From positions 44,837,166 to 44,901,165 of the forward strand of contig CM029609.1 of assembly GCA_017311315.1 (NCBI GenBank): a stretch of 64,000 bases of DNA, given 5' to 3'. Shown here in pieces: positions 1 to 9,421 of this stretch. The DNA comes from Dendrocalamus latiflorus. Its lineage: Eukaryota; Streptophyta; Magnoliopsida; Poales; Poaceae. Each line of letters opens with the position of its first letter. The stretch's first letter is position 1. Made by a program: the position numbers and the translations under genes. The notes under the pieces were generated by a model. It searched no databases. It saw only the letters and a program-made list of their open reading frames with translations, and was not told the origin of the DNA.

Positions 1-380
1 GTGCCGCCGTCCGCGCCTGCTCTTGCGCCAACCGGCGCCGCCGCTGCTACGCCGTTGCGCTAGGCTGTCGCGTCGCCACCAGCCATCAGTTACTGTGCCA
101 CTGTGGCGCTTGGCTACCGCTCGCCACGCGCCGCCGCCGCACGTGCTGCTTGTGTCTAGTCAGGCCGCCGCTCATGCCGCTCGACACCGTCTCCCTTGCG
201 TCGCTGCTCGTGCCCTCGGCCGGCCGCACCGCCTGTGCCGCTCAGCCGCCCGCGCCTCATGATCCACCGCTGCCGGTGCCAACGACGCCACCACCTCCCG
301 GGAGAAAGAGAGAGTTGAGGGAGAGATCCCTTTGATCAGAGAGAGAGAGAGTTAATATAGAGAGAGAGGTCGGTTAGGGA
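1..380. other. GC-rich segment ending in a (GA)n tract; no gene recognised
   Basis: Positions 1-300 are strongly GC-rich and open in several frames, but the translations are low-complexity Arg/Pro/Ala strings that match no family I know. About 331-371 is a broken GA-rich microsatellite. It could be the edge of a first exon or 5' UTR of a gene outside the window, but nothing here decides that. Confidence 0.4.
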
Positions 381-389
381 TAGATTTTT

Positions 390-611
390 GGGAGTGTCTA
401 TACAATATTTGACTGTTTTTGAAGGTAAAAACAGTCAGATTTTAAGCCGTTAGATGGAGATCCAATGCCCTAGATCATTTTTTTTGGAGGGGGTCATTTT
501 TTTGTGGAGGGGGGCTTGTATGGGTAGATCCGTTGGATGGAGATCTAACGTCCCAGATCAATCTGACTGTTTTTGTCCTCAAAAACAGTCGAATGTTGTA
601 TAACAGTACTC
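390..611. mobile_element. Mutator-type MITE (222 bp) with 9-bp target duplication
   Basis: The ends form an imperfect inverted repeat of about 30 bp (left GGGAGTGTCTATACAATATT, right complement GAGTACTGTTATACAACATT), with GACTGTTTTT arms inside. The flanks carry a perfect direct repeat TAGATTTTT at 381-389 and 612-620. A 9-bp duplication and ends starting with G fit Mutator-like elements. The interior holds CCGTTGGAT-type half-palindromes and GGAGGGGG tracts, also seen in the element ends near 58151 and 60249, so they are probably relatives. There is no coding capacity. Confidence 0.75.
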
Positions 612-620
612 TAGATTTTT

Positions 621-1039
621 TTGAGGGTGCTACACTCGTAGGGCTCGCCATTCTTGCAGAACGTCGCGTTGCAAACCTTGAGGGACCACGTGCGCCTCCG
701 CAAGTGGATCGCCCAGGAGCTCATATGCGGCTACAGGGCCGTTCCTGTAATTTAGGGGGCTCTAGGGCGTAATAAAAGTGGAGGCCAATCGTTCTAATAT
801 AAATATGTAATAATACCTTTTATTTCAATTGCAAAAGCTAAAGCTCAATACAATAACTATTAGACTTAGCACATCACAAAATACAAAGTATTTATTGATG
901 ATATTAGATTTAGTATATCACAAAATACAAAGTTATATAAAATAATTTCTTCTAACATTTCTAGATGCAAAGTATATTCACTTTAAAATATATTCATTTT
1001 CAGTGTAGATCTAGCACGAGACAATTTTATGCTATAAAT
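621..1039. other. AT-rich spacer, no gene seen
   Basis: Contains an imperfect direct repeat of about 30 bp (861-890 and 905-934, both ending CACAAAATACAAAGT). No coding signal was recognised. Confidence 0.4.
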
Positions 1040-1372
1040 TTAACAAAGAAATGCAAGAACAATAAAAACATATATAAAGTGGGATTTGGGGGAAGAAGAA
1101 AGAAAGAAGCTAACTGGGAAGCCCAGGAAGACGATGTGCTGGCGGAGGAGCATGCTGGTGGTGTCGAACTCCTTGAGGCGCGCATTCCTAGCAGCCGGCC
1201 GGCCCGCCGATAGCCCGGACAGGTCCCACCCGAAGGAGAGCATTCGCCGGGCCGCCGCCGCCGATGCGTGGACGGTCGCTCTTGGCGCCACCTTCCAGCA
1301 GCAGGAGTTGGGGGTGAGGAACAGGGACGATGGCGAGGAGGAGGAGCACGGAGGTGCCGGGAGGGTCGCCAT
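1040..1372 (-). pseudogene. Orphan first exon of a plastid ClpP3-like protease subunit
   Basis: The minus-strand frame starts with a serine/alanine-rich stretch of transit-peptide type and continues into RLKEFDTTSMLLRQHIVFLG, the conserved opening of plastid ClpP3-type catalytic subunits (family form LDTTNMLLRQRIVFLG). After the glycine the frame runs into non-homologous residues (FPVSFFLSSS) and stops. The exons carrying the Ser-His-Asp catalytic residues were not found downstream on the minus strand. The usual Arg of LLRQR is His here (CAC, one transition from CGC), and no good GT donor follows at the expected place (GC in its stead). I read it as a truncated or captured gene fragment. A live gene with its remaining exons off the left edge is possible, since only about 1 kb remains on that side. 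Confidence 0.65.
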
Positions 1373-1433
1373 GGCTGCTGCGGCTTCTATTTCTTGGCTC
1401 GCGGCGGCGTCTGCTCTCTGCTGGTGCTAGTGT

Positions 1434-1533
1434 TATCCGGGAGAATGGGGAATGGGGATTCTGGCCGCAATCACTGAGATTGGTATCCGGGAGAATGGGG
1501 AATGGGGATCCTGGCCGCAATCGCTGAGATTGG
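1434..1533. repeat. Two tandem 50-bp repeats
   Basis: Units 1434-1483 and 1484-1533 both begin TATCCGGGAGAATGGGGAAT and end CTGAGATTGG, and differ at only a few bases. They lie just upstream (minus-strand sense) of the ClpP3-like exon, so they may be a duplicated piece of its promoter or leader. Confidence 0.85.
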
Positions 1534-2714
1534 CTCTCAGCGCTGAGATTCTGGCCGTTAGATGGAGCGACGCCGACCGAGCGATGCATCTGAGCGTAGC
1601 GTCTTCAGCGAGTCAGCGGCGGTTACAGGCCCGGATGGAAGCGATTGGGCCGTTGTCTTCAGCTGGCCGGCTAGCCCAATCACAAATTCACAATCAAAGA
1701 TGAAGCTGAACGGCAGGACCAGATATGAGATAACCCTAATACATGATGTATATATATATGGGCTTGAACTAGGGCCCCCTAGTTTTCATGGGCCCTAGGC
1801 GGTTGCCCCTGCTGCCCTAGCCCAGGGCCGACCCTGTGCGGCTAGCTACCCCAGCAACACGTAGGGTAGAAGCTCGTGACATAACCATGGCGATCGCGAG
1901 GATATCGATGTAGACCACTGTACGTCCTCGCCGACCGTGCCCGCGCGATTGCAAGTAGCTCTGCAAGAAGGGGCTCGAGCGAGGAAAGCGGGCCATGGGA
2001 CGTAGCTCAAGGCCGCACTCGCACGCATATGCTGCAAGGACCCCGCGGAGACCTGGTTGGTGCTGTAGCACACCATCTTGACGTGTGCGAGACGGAGTTA
2101 ACGGCTCTTTTGGCTGCTCCAGTGGTGGCGGTCAGAGAGATTGCCTTTGATAGCAGTGCACGCTAGTGCGAGGCTGCGGGCAATGAGCGCAAGCAGTGCC
2201 ATGAACCAGTCACCATCGATTGTTCTCTATTGAATACGGCAGCACAGAGCTCGTTTCCCCCTCGCGCGGCCGCCGCCTCCGCTATAGGTCGCCGGAGCTC
2301 CGCCGCTTCCAAACATCGACCTCCACACCTTGTCCAAAGGGTGCAGCAGTGTGGTGGGGAGATGACAAGGAATGTAATGTAAAATTTACAATTAATGCAG
2401 GGTCTTAGATGAAAACTCTGCAATACCATCAATCCGTTCACCAAGAGTTGGATCAAACGGTAAATAGAGGCTCTAGTTCAGGAACGAGCGGGTGCGAAAA
2501 TGTTAATACAAATCATTTCTAGGGCTATTTAAGACAAATGCCTCGGCTACTAATGCAGATATACTCATGTCTTACGCATTTCAGTTAAATATATTTGACT
2601 GGAAAGAATTATTGAGCCGTATTAAAAAAATAAACAACAGGTGAATTTGTTTCTTAAAGTATTCCCTTCTATTGATGCGAACTCTATATTATCTTATACC
2701 AGTTTCTTGTGTAT
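1534..2714. other. Spacer without recognisable gene
   Basis: Mixed composition, with GC-rich stretches around 1810-2080 and 2250-2340. Short open frames occur on both strands, but none has recognisable residues or splice context. Confidence 0.4.
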
Positions 2715-2719
2715 ACTTA

Positions 2720-5700
2720 TGTAACGCCCCCATTTTTTGGAATAGAGATGTCTTGCCACCTGCAACAGCCCAGGAGTTTAGTTGCGGATGAAAGCTGTAT
2801 CATGCCTGCTTACGAACAAATAAAAGAAGTTAATTTGATTAAATTAAGGCCTAATGGCCAACTTAAATAACGATACGGGCGACCAAGCCCAACACTTAAC
2901 TTATATACAAAAGAGCCGAAGAAACTCCACATGAACACTTGAGTGCAGTTGTAACCCTAATACAAACACTTGCAGCATCATCTTTTCTTCTGCTATCTGT
3001 TGTGGGGAAAATGTTGCAAGACTGAGTACCAACCACTGTACTCAGCAAATCACATGTGGAAATACTATATATCTACTTGCCAGGATTCTCAAGAGAAGGG
3101 AATATAGTTGTTTTATTATGAGGTGGATGCAATTTAATTTACAAAGAAATAAAAATTTTAAAACATTTGCTACTTAAGATCAGGGGGTTTTCTGTTACCA
3201 GATAAAGTCTCCTCATTACTCAAATTAACAACATCAGAAACACTACTTATGCCTCGTTGTTGGAATCACCCAATTAACATAGCTTCATTAACCGGAAGCA
3301 CAGCGTATTCGAATACCATTTATTTCACTCTGCAGAGTTGCTCAACTTTACCCACACGATCCTTTAACTCCTGCGCCAGAGTTAAGAAAGCCAGGTTGTT
3401 TCACTGCTCAATTATCTATATAGGCTCTACCCGGTAGCATCACTCAGTCACGGCCAAATATAAAACATAGACCTCTCCCTGCCGTTTTAAGTGAACACTA
3501 CCGTTGTTAGGTACCCGCAGCATACCTAACTCCCCGACATCCTGTCATCTCATCCTGTAGAGTTTCAATCGAATCGAGCAGCTACTAAACCAGTGTTGAC
3601 AAGTCAACTCCTGTGGTTTGAGCGGTCACTATGTCTGTTACTTGGCACAAGGTTCTTGTCCTTATATTTTTCACCTGAGGCATTCAACCACAAACTTCCA
3701 CTGTGCTCAACAGCACTAACCACCACCAAGCCAACCAGCCTTACTCCAGGGTAAAGCAGTGGGCGAACTCCACCGCACGGATCCCCATAACACCTTTACC
3801 CTAACTTGTGCACACCGGTATCACCAGTCTAGGGTACGGTGTCCCATACCACCCTACCCTAGCTCCGGATTTTCCAAATCTACCGGCCCACAGTCACAAC
3901 CTTAGTAGTGTCAAGATTTTTCATGAGATAATCTATGTATATTTACACAATATTTTACTAATTACTAAGGTTGTCAAGGTGAATGTGGCCTTCAAAGTAA
4001 ACATGGCTTTTTCAGTGGTAGGATTTATCTAAATAGCATGCCATTCTAAACATTTTATTTTAAGCAATTACATTTCACAATTATCGATAATGAAAATACA
4101 TTAAGTAAACAATGTAAATGTCATGGGATTCAATATGATCAAAAACATGTGACTTGCCTTCTTTCGGTTGCTCGTGATCTTGTTGACCAGCTTTAAACTT
4201 TTTTCATCTACCTTTGCTGTCCTTCGGTCGACCAACTCGCTCGGTCCGTTCACTAGCGTAGAAAATGAAATCAAATAGGTTCCTGGTTTGCGAGATGCAA
4301 GCTGGGAACAAAATGCAAATTAAAGACAAGAAAGAATATAAAAAGAAATGGGTTGGGGTTGGGAGGTCAAAGTTCAACAATGCTTGGTGGGTTGACACGG
4401 CTAAATTGGATTCGGTAAATTTGAGACGATTGAATAGGTAGTATATGCATTAGACCAATTTTTGGAAATAAAAGATAGCCATTTTAAAATGGGTGATCGA
4501 TCTTTGAATTGGGTGAATTTGGATTTTATCAAAGTTTAATTTGGCAAAACGAAGAAACTTGAACTTATTTGGAGATGAATATGGGGAAGGGTGAAATTTA
4601 AATTATTCAAAGTTGAATTTGAATAAATGGAGATCAAATTTGAATTCAGGGCACTAAACTGGTCAAGTTGGTGTATTTTTGGAATTTTTGGGATTTTAGG
4701 GAATTTTCTGGATTTTCTGTGATTTTTATTGATTTTTCTAAATTTTCTAAAACCGAGTGAACAGTAAGCTATAGTGTTGGGCCAGCCCGGGATATACAGT
4801 GCGGCCTGGCCAGTTTTCCCGCATAGCCAAACCCACTTCGATTCGGCACTAGCGGCACTCTCCGGCGAGGGTGGGTGGTACGGGTGACTTCAGGGGATTG
4901 CGGTGGTTCCATTTTGGAGGTTTGGGGAAGGTGGTAATAAGGAATGGCGGCCGACGGCAAGAAAGAAGGTTGCGGCCTTCTTAGCAAAATTAGGGTTCTC
5001 CATTGGCTATCTAGGGAGGTTGGCGGCAATTTGACCATCTAGGGTTCACTAGGAATACAAGAGTGGTATAGATTTAGGTTGGGAAGCTCCCTATTGGGCT
5101 GTCCACGAAGAGGTATGTTTGGCCAGCGGTGGACTTCGTGGGCGGAGCTCCAGGTAAATGCTACTGCTCAATTGAGCTTACCTCCATATCTAGCATGAGG
5201 AGGAGAAGCTATAGCCGAAAGCAATTGAAGTATAATGGTGAAATGGGAGAAATCAAGTGCATGGCTTACTGGGATCAGGGGAAGCAATCAGCGGCGACCC
5301 GGTGGACTTGAGCTCAAATTAGCCGTTCGGTGGGGTTTATGGGGGTGCTAAGAAGCTTGAAGCAATGGAGTTTGGGGTGTAGAGGCGACGAAAGTCAGTG
5401 ACCACAGGGAGGCGGTTCGGGAGTTTGTCTCTCGCACGGAAATGAGGGGACGAATCGGGCTCTGCTGGTGTGCAATGAATAGAGGGATACATGGCATTGC
5501 TACTCTGCTACAACTGACATCGCTTTGACTTGGGCGCTCTGGCAGAGAAGGATCGAGAGGAAGGGAGCTGCGGCCAGGGGAGGTGAACACGAAGGCGGTT
5601 ACGCACGGAGCAAGAAAGGAGTGAGGAGGTGAGGCTGACCGGTGGGGCCATGTGTGCAGGCGGGGTGTGAACGCGCGGGGAGCTACGGCCGCAAAACCGG

Positions 5701-5935
5701 CCGGTGAGAGTGCGACGCGTGCGGTGGCGAGTGAGGTAAAGCGGTGGGGAAGCAGCGCTGCGTGCAGACGTCTATGTGAGGAGGAGGCAGAAAGGCCAAA
5801 GAAAGGGAGAAGGCGTAAATGCCGAAAAGAGAAAGCGCCTTTTGCTAGAAATTTGCTAAATTGGGGAAGAAGAGAAATCAAACAAAATTCCAAATAAAAG
5901 TTCAATTTTTTTTTTGAATTTTTCAGGTCGTTTCA
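2720..5935 (+). mobile_element. Large solo LTR (3.2 kb), probably Ty3/gypsy type
   Basis: The block opens TGTAACGCCCCCA and closes GTCGTTTCA. It is flanked by a perfect 5-bp direct repeat ACTTA (2715-2719 and 5936-5940), the signature of LTR-element integration. TGTAAC(A/G)CCCC is a common start of long gypsy LTRs in grasses. No primer-binding site, gag or pol follows, so the internal region was probably lost by LTR-LTR recombination. The interior includes GC-rich stretches (4770-5040, 5350-5800) whose minus-strand frames look protein-like but match nothing I know. The orientation is assigned from the TGTAAC end. Confidence 0.75.
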
Positions 5936-5940
5936 ACTTA

Positions 5941-6938
5941 GATATGAGGAGAGAACCAAGGTGAAAGTAATATCTTCAGGCGGCAAGGAAGAGAAGCTAT
6001 GCAACTGGCGCAAGGATCAATCCTATCCTCATGACCAAGATGTCATTCCAAGCCAAACAGTGGAAGGCCACGAGGTAACCGACACAAGAATTCGACTCCA
6101 AAGGTGTGTGTGCTATCTATTGACCAAGACCATACGGCTGGAGCATTCAAAAGACAACACATGTAATCAATGCATGGAAGCCCAAGCCTAACTACATGGA
6201 AAATGCCACAGCCAAGAAGCCCATGGCCACATCCTTGCTGTGTGCTCAATGTGGTTAGCCAAACCGTTTAGCAAGTCGGCCATGTAATTAGTGTTAGATA
6301 TTAAGTTGTTTCGGTCATAAGTTTTTTTAGCAGAGAACAATTCGGTTTCTCTTGACCAACTAGAAGATGAGTCAGCCAAGGGCCATGTGCGGACGGAACG
6401 AAAACGGCATGAGGTGCAGCCGCCGTATAAAAGGGCGACTAGATAGCGAAGATGCTTTTGTGCACGTTTTTGTGATTTGTAGCCAAATAAATCTAATAGA
6501 AAAATTTATGAGTTCTTACAAATTAAGATCGCTCAACTTTTCTGCTGGGAATTAGGAGCACGATAGGACTTTCGCTTAGTGGTCGTGAAGTCCGGCACGT
6601 GTGATCTTATGAATTAAAGAGTTTTCGTTCTTACAATGGCAACGGAGGATCGCTACGATTCAAGAGAGGGCACGTGAGTATCCAATCCTACGTTGAAAAG
6701 ATCGGACGACCCCGTATTAGCTACTTTGTGCAAAACACTCGAACACAAAGAACAACAAGATTTGTGCTGCGAAGCGGCAACGTTTTCTTCTTGTATTGCT
6801 GAATTTATAAGACTCTCTATATAGAGCGTGGCATGAGTGGCTTCCTACGCATCGAGCTGAACTACGTATGACCAGAAGATGTGGCTATGCACTTGACTAA
6901 ACATAACTAACTCTAAAGGAAATCAAGAAAGAAAGAAC
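5941..6938 (+). mobile_element. Possible LTR fragment with TATA box
   Basis: A segment near 6292 starts TGTTAGATATTAAG. A TATAAAAG box lies near 6426, and the segment closes around TTCTTACA near 6637. This layout resembles a copia-type LTR promoter, but I found no matching target duplication and no primer-binding site. It may be a solo or truncated LTR, or unrelated promoter-like DNA. The rest of the span holds no recognisable gene. Confidence 0.3.
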
Positions 6939-7590
6939 TCACACGACTATAACTAAGACCACACTACTACGACTATGATCACGCACACAGCTATAAACAT
7001 GCATAAGACTTATCCATGTCCACCGAGGAGAGAGAGCGGTTCTCCTCCCCTCTGACCACCGCTCGCCGGAGACCCGGCACGCAGAGGACACGGAGGGAAC
7101 GGGAGGCACCGGCGAGGGAGGTTCCGAACGGGCCCATCCATATCCTCGAATTGAAGAGAGAGAAATTCGACTCCGGCTCCCCTCAATCGGCCCATGCTTC
7201 TGCTGCATATTGGAGGAGTTTCTGCGGCTGGGAATTCGCTGAAACTTGATCCAAGAACGTAGTTGCAGTGCACAGAAATCCATACATTGTTGTTTCTTTT
7301 CTTTTCTCGCTCGAAATTTGCATATTCTCTTGTTGGAAAAAGGTTTATGACGATCGAGCAGTTCATGCATTGGCCTTGCAGATTCCACGGATTCAGAGGA
7401 ACTCGTCTTACATAGCAGCAGGTCAAAGCAAGCAGCACTGATCAGCAGATCACGATGCAATCTATTGCTATCCTATTAGTATAGTCTCGATACTGAAATT
7501 TTGATTGCAAGGCAAATAAGCACAAGGCCTCTGTCTGGTTTGTATAGATCGTTACATATGAAAGAGATACTAGTGACGAAGATTACAAAG

Positions 7591-7762
7591 TGTTAAAGCA
7601 CCCAGCCACTGACGAACATGCCGAGCCTCACATGTGGACTTGTGCCGCAGTGCTGCACCACCTGAAGCCCGCCGACGTCCTCGCCACCGCGCTCCACCTT
7701 GACGGGGTTGAAAGAGACGAAATTGGTAGCAGCGTTTCTCCCGAGTCCTGATACCAGTGCAA
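7591..7762 (-). other. Unidentified GC-rich coding-like segment
   Basis: A compact GC-rich island in AT-rich surroundings. The minus-strand frame reads through NFVSFNPVKVERGGEDVGGL and ends GMFVSGWVL followed by TAA (7593-7595). One plus-strand frame is also open. I do not recognise either product. It could be a terminal exon or a fragment of a captured gene. It does not match the rest of MED18, whose first exon lies upstream on this strand. Confidence 0.3.
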
Positions 7763-8747
7763 AGCGTACATGACCTGATGCAATACTAGGTCGTATGTAT
7801 GACCACCATTATTTGGTACTTGTTGTAAAATGGATACAGTGGCAGAAGTAGTGCCCTCAAAGTGGAGAAAAATGGTTGCATATAGTGGTCAGCATGATCT
7901 ATCTTTCAATATTTTTTTATTCTGGAGTATAATGTTGATTCAGGGAGTAAACAAATAGTAAGTGACTACCAACTTGTCATGGAGACAAGGAATCAGTGAT
8001 AAACTCTAGCATCAATTATTATTTCTCTATGGAGAAAAAGTTCTGATACCACTACATGCTTATGGAAAAAATGACAAGGTAAAATCTCTTCTAAAGTAAG
8101 ACTATGGAAAGTTAATTCAGCTCTGAGCTCTGCAGTTGACGAATTTTTACAGGCATTAAAGGTAATTCAACATTAGGTGGACCACCAAACTATGGTTGAG
8201 TACTTGACTGAACCAGGGATATCATAATTGTTACCTTTCGTAAGGTTTATAATATCATAAGTACAGTTATATAGACCCCTCTTCATCAGAAGGCAATTGA
8301 GAAACTAGTGTTGGAAGATAGTTATGCTGAAAGTTCCAACAGAAAAATTCTAGATACCACATTCTTGGATAAGGTTTTTAGTTGTTACCACAGTCCGAGA
8401 GGCCAGAAAACCTATGCAAAAATTCTTATCAAATATAGAAACAAGCAGCGAGCAAACTTGGTACATGACAACAGAGGCTACACTAATGGCCAAGAAAGGT
8501 CTTCCATGCTACAAAGATTTAGAAAGCATAAAAAGCATTACATAAACCATCATTCCGACCTATATCATGACATATGACTTTCCTGGTAATTGTTCAAATC
8601 AGTCGTGCATTACAGCATAAGTTGTCAGGTCGGTTTCACATTATTCAACGTATATTGTGCGTAACTAGAGTTCACTTGAACTATCCTCACAGCATGGATA
8701 GCCACTGCACATATTACTCACTACAAAAAAACAAAGAAGCCCAGTAC
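7763..8747. other. AT-rich intergenic or intronic DNA
   Basis: If MED18 is intact beyond its first exon, this is its first intron on the minus strand. I could not find the following MED18 exons here or further left. Plus-strand open frames at 8308-8804 have no recognisable features. Confidence 0.4.
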
Positions 8748-8783
8748 CTGGGTCTCGATGATCCCCTGCACCACGCACTCCAT
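8748..8783 (-). CDS. MED18: Mediator subunit 18 (MED18), first coding exon only
   Basis: The ATG at 8783 (reading leftward) opens MECVVQGIIETQ, the highly conserved N-terminus of plant MED18, and the exon ends exactly at CAG followed by a GTACTG donor (8747-8746). MED18 is a head-module subunit of the Mediator complex, which links transcription factors to RNA polymerase II in the nucleus. The exon is only 36 nt and in phase 0, so it is easily missed. The next exon (expected to start HVEALEILLQGL in relatives) was not found between 1 and 8747. Either the rest lies beyond the left edge, separated by transposon-filled intron, or this is a relic. The divergent start is 638 bp from the ARF-GEF start. 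Confidence 0.65.
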
Positions 8784-9421
8784 CAGCCTACTGCTTCCTG
8801 CTAGGGCAAAACTGAAATAGACCAAGAAACCAGGATCCTAGGCGTCCCCCCGCTACTATGTCACAAAAAAACTCAAATTTTGAACCACTGGTTGCGGCAT
8901 TCCGTCGAACAGATGCATTGGAGCAAAGGAAAGAACTCACATATGGTCCAACGGCAGCAGTCCGCGGCGCTGCGGCGGCGGCGGCGGCAGCCGGGATGGA
9001 TCTGAGGTGTAGCCTGCTCAGTCGCGGACCTCGCGGCCTCGAGCCGAGCTGATCCTGCGCTGGATTGAACCGGGGGTGGAGCGCTCGAGCAGTCGAGCAA
9101 ATAATCCCTAACAACCAGAGGCCTAGCGGTACTTGTGACGAAGAGAATACTGAACAGTAGAGGGAGCAAAGCGATAAATCGCCGTTCGATAACGCCCGCA
9201 CACGGACACTTTTGCACGTCAACCCCTGAAAAGTCAAAATCCCAGTCCTACCCCTCCACCCTCTCTTCTTCCACCCCACGCACGCACCCGTCACCTCCCT
9301 CCTCCCATTCCCATTTGTTCCACCCCTCCTCCTCTCTCAGATCTCTCCCACCTCCAATGACCACGACCACGACGGCGACGACCACCGCGTAGACGCCTCC
9401 CTACAGGCGCCCGCATCCGCC
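8784..9421. promoter_or_regulatory. Divergent promoter between MED18 exon 1 and the ARF-GEF gene
   Basis: The two ATGs face away from each other with 638 bp between them. The stretch contains a GGC/GCC-repeat tract (8970-8992) and a C/T-rich leader at 9240-9350 typical of plant 5' UTRs. No canonical TATA box was picked out. Open frames here on both strands look like UTR shadows. Confidence 0.55.

Noticed and set aside
5348..5905. 185-codon minus-strand frame as a possible gene
   Set aside because: Lies entirely inside the solo LTR 2720-5935, Ser/Pro/Leu-rich, no conserved residues.
8788..9294. 168-codon minus frame upstream of MED18 as a separate gene
   Set aside because: Occupies the divergent promoter and leader region; Arg/Ser/Ala-rich and unconserved in appearance.
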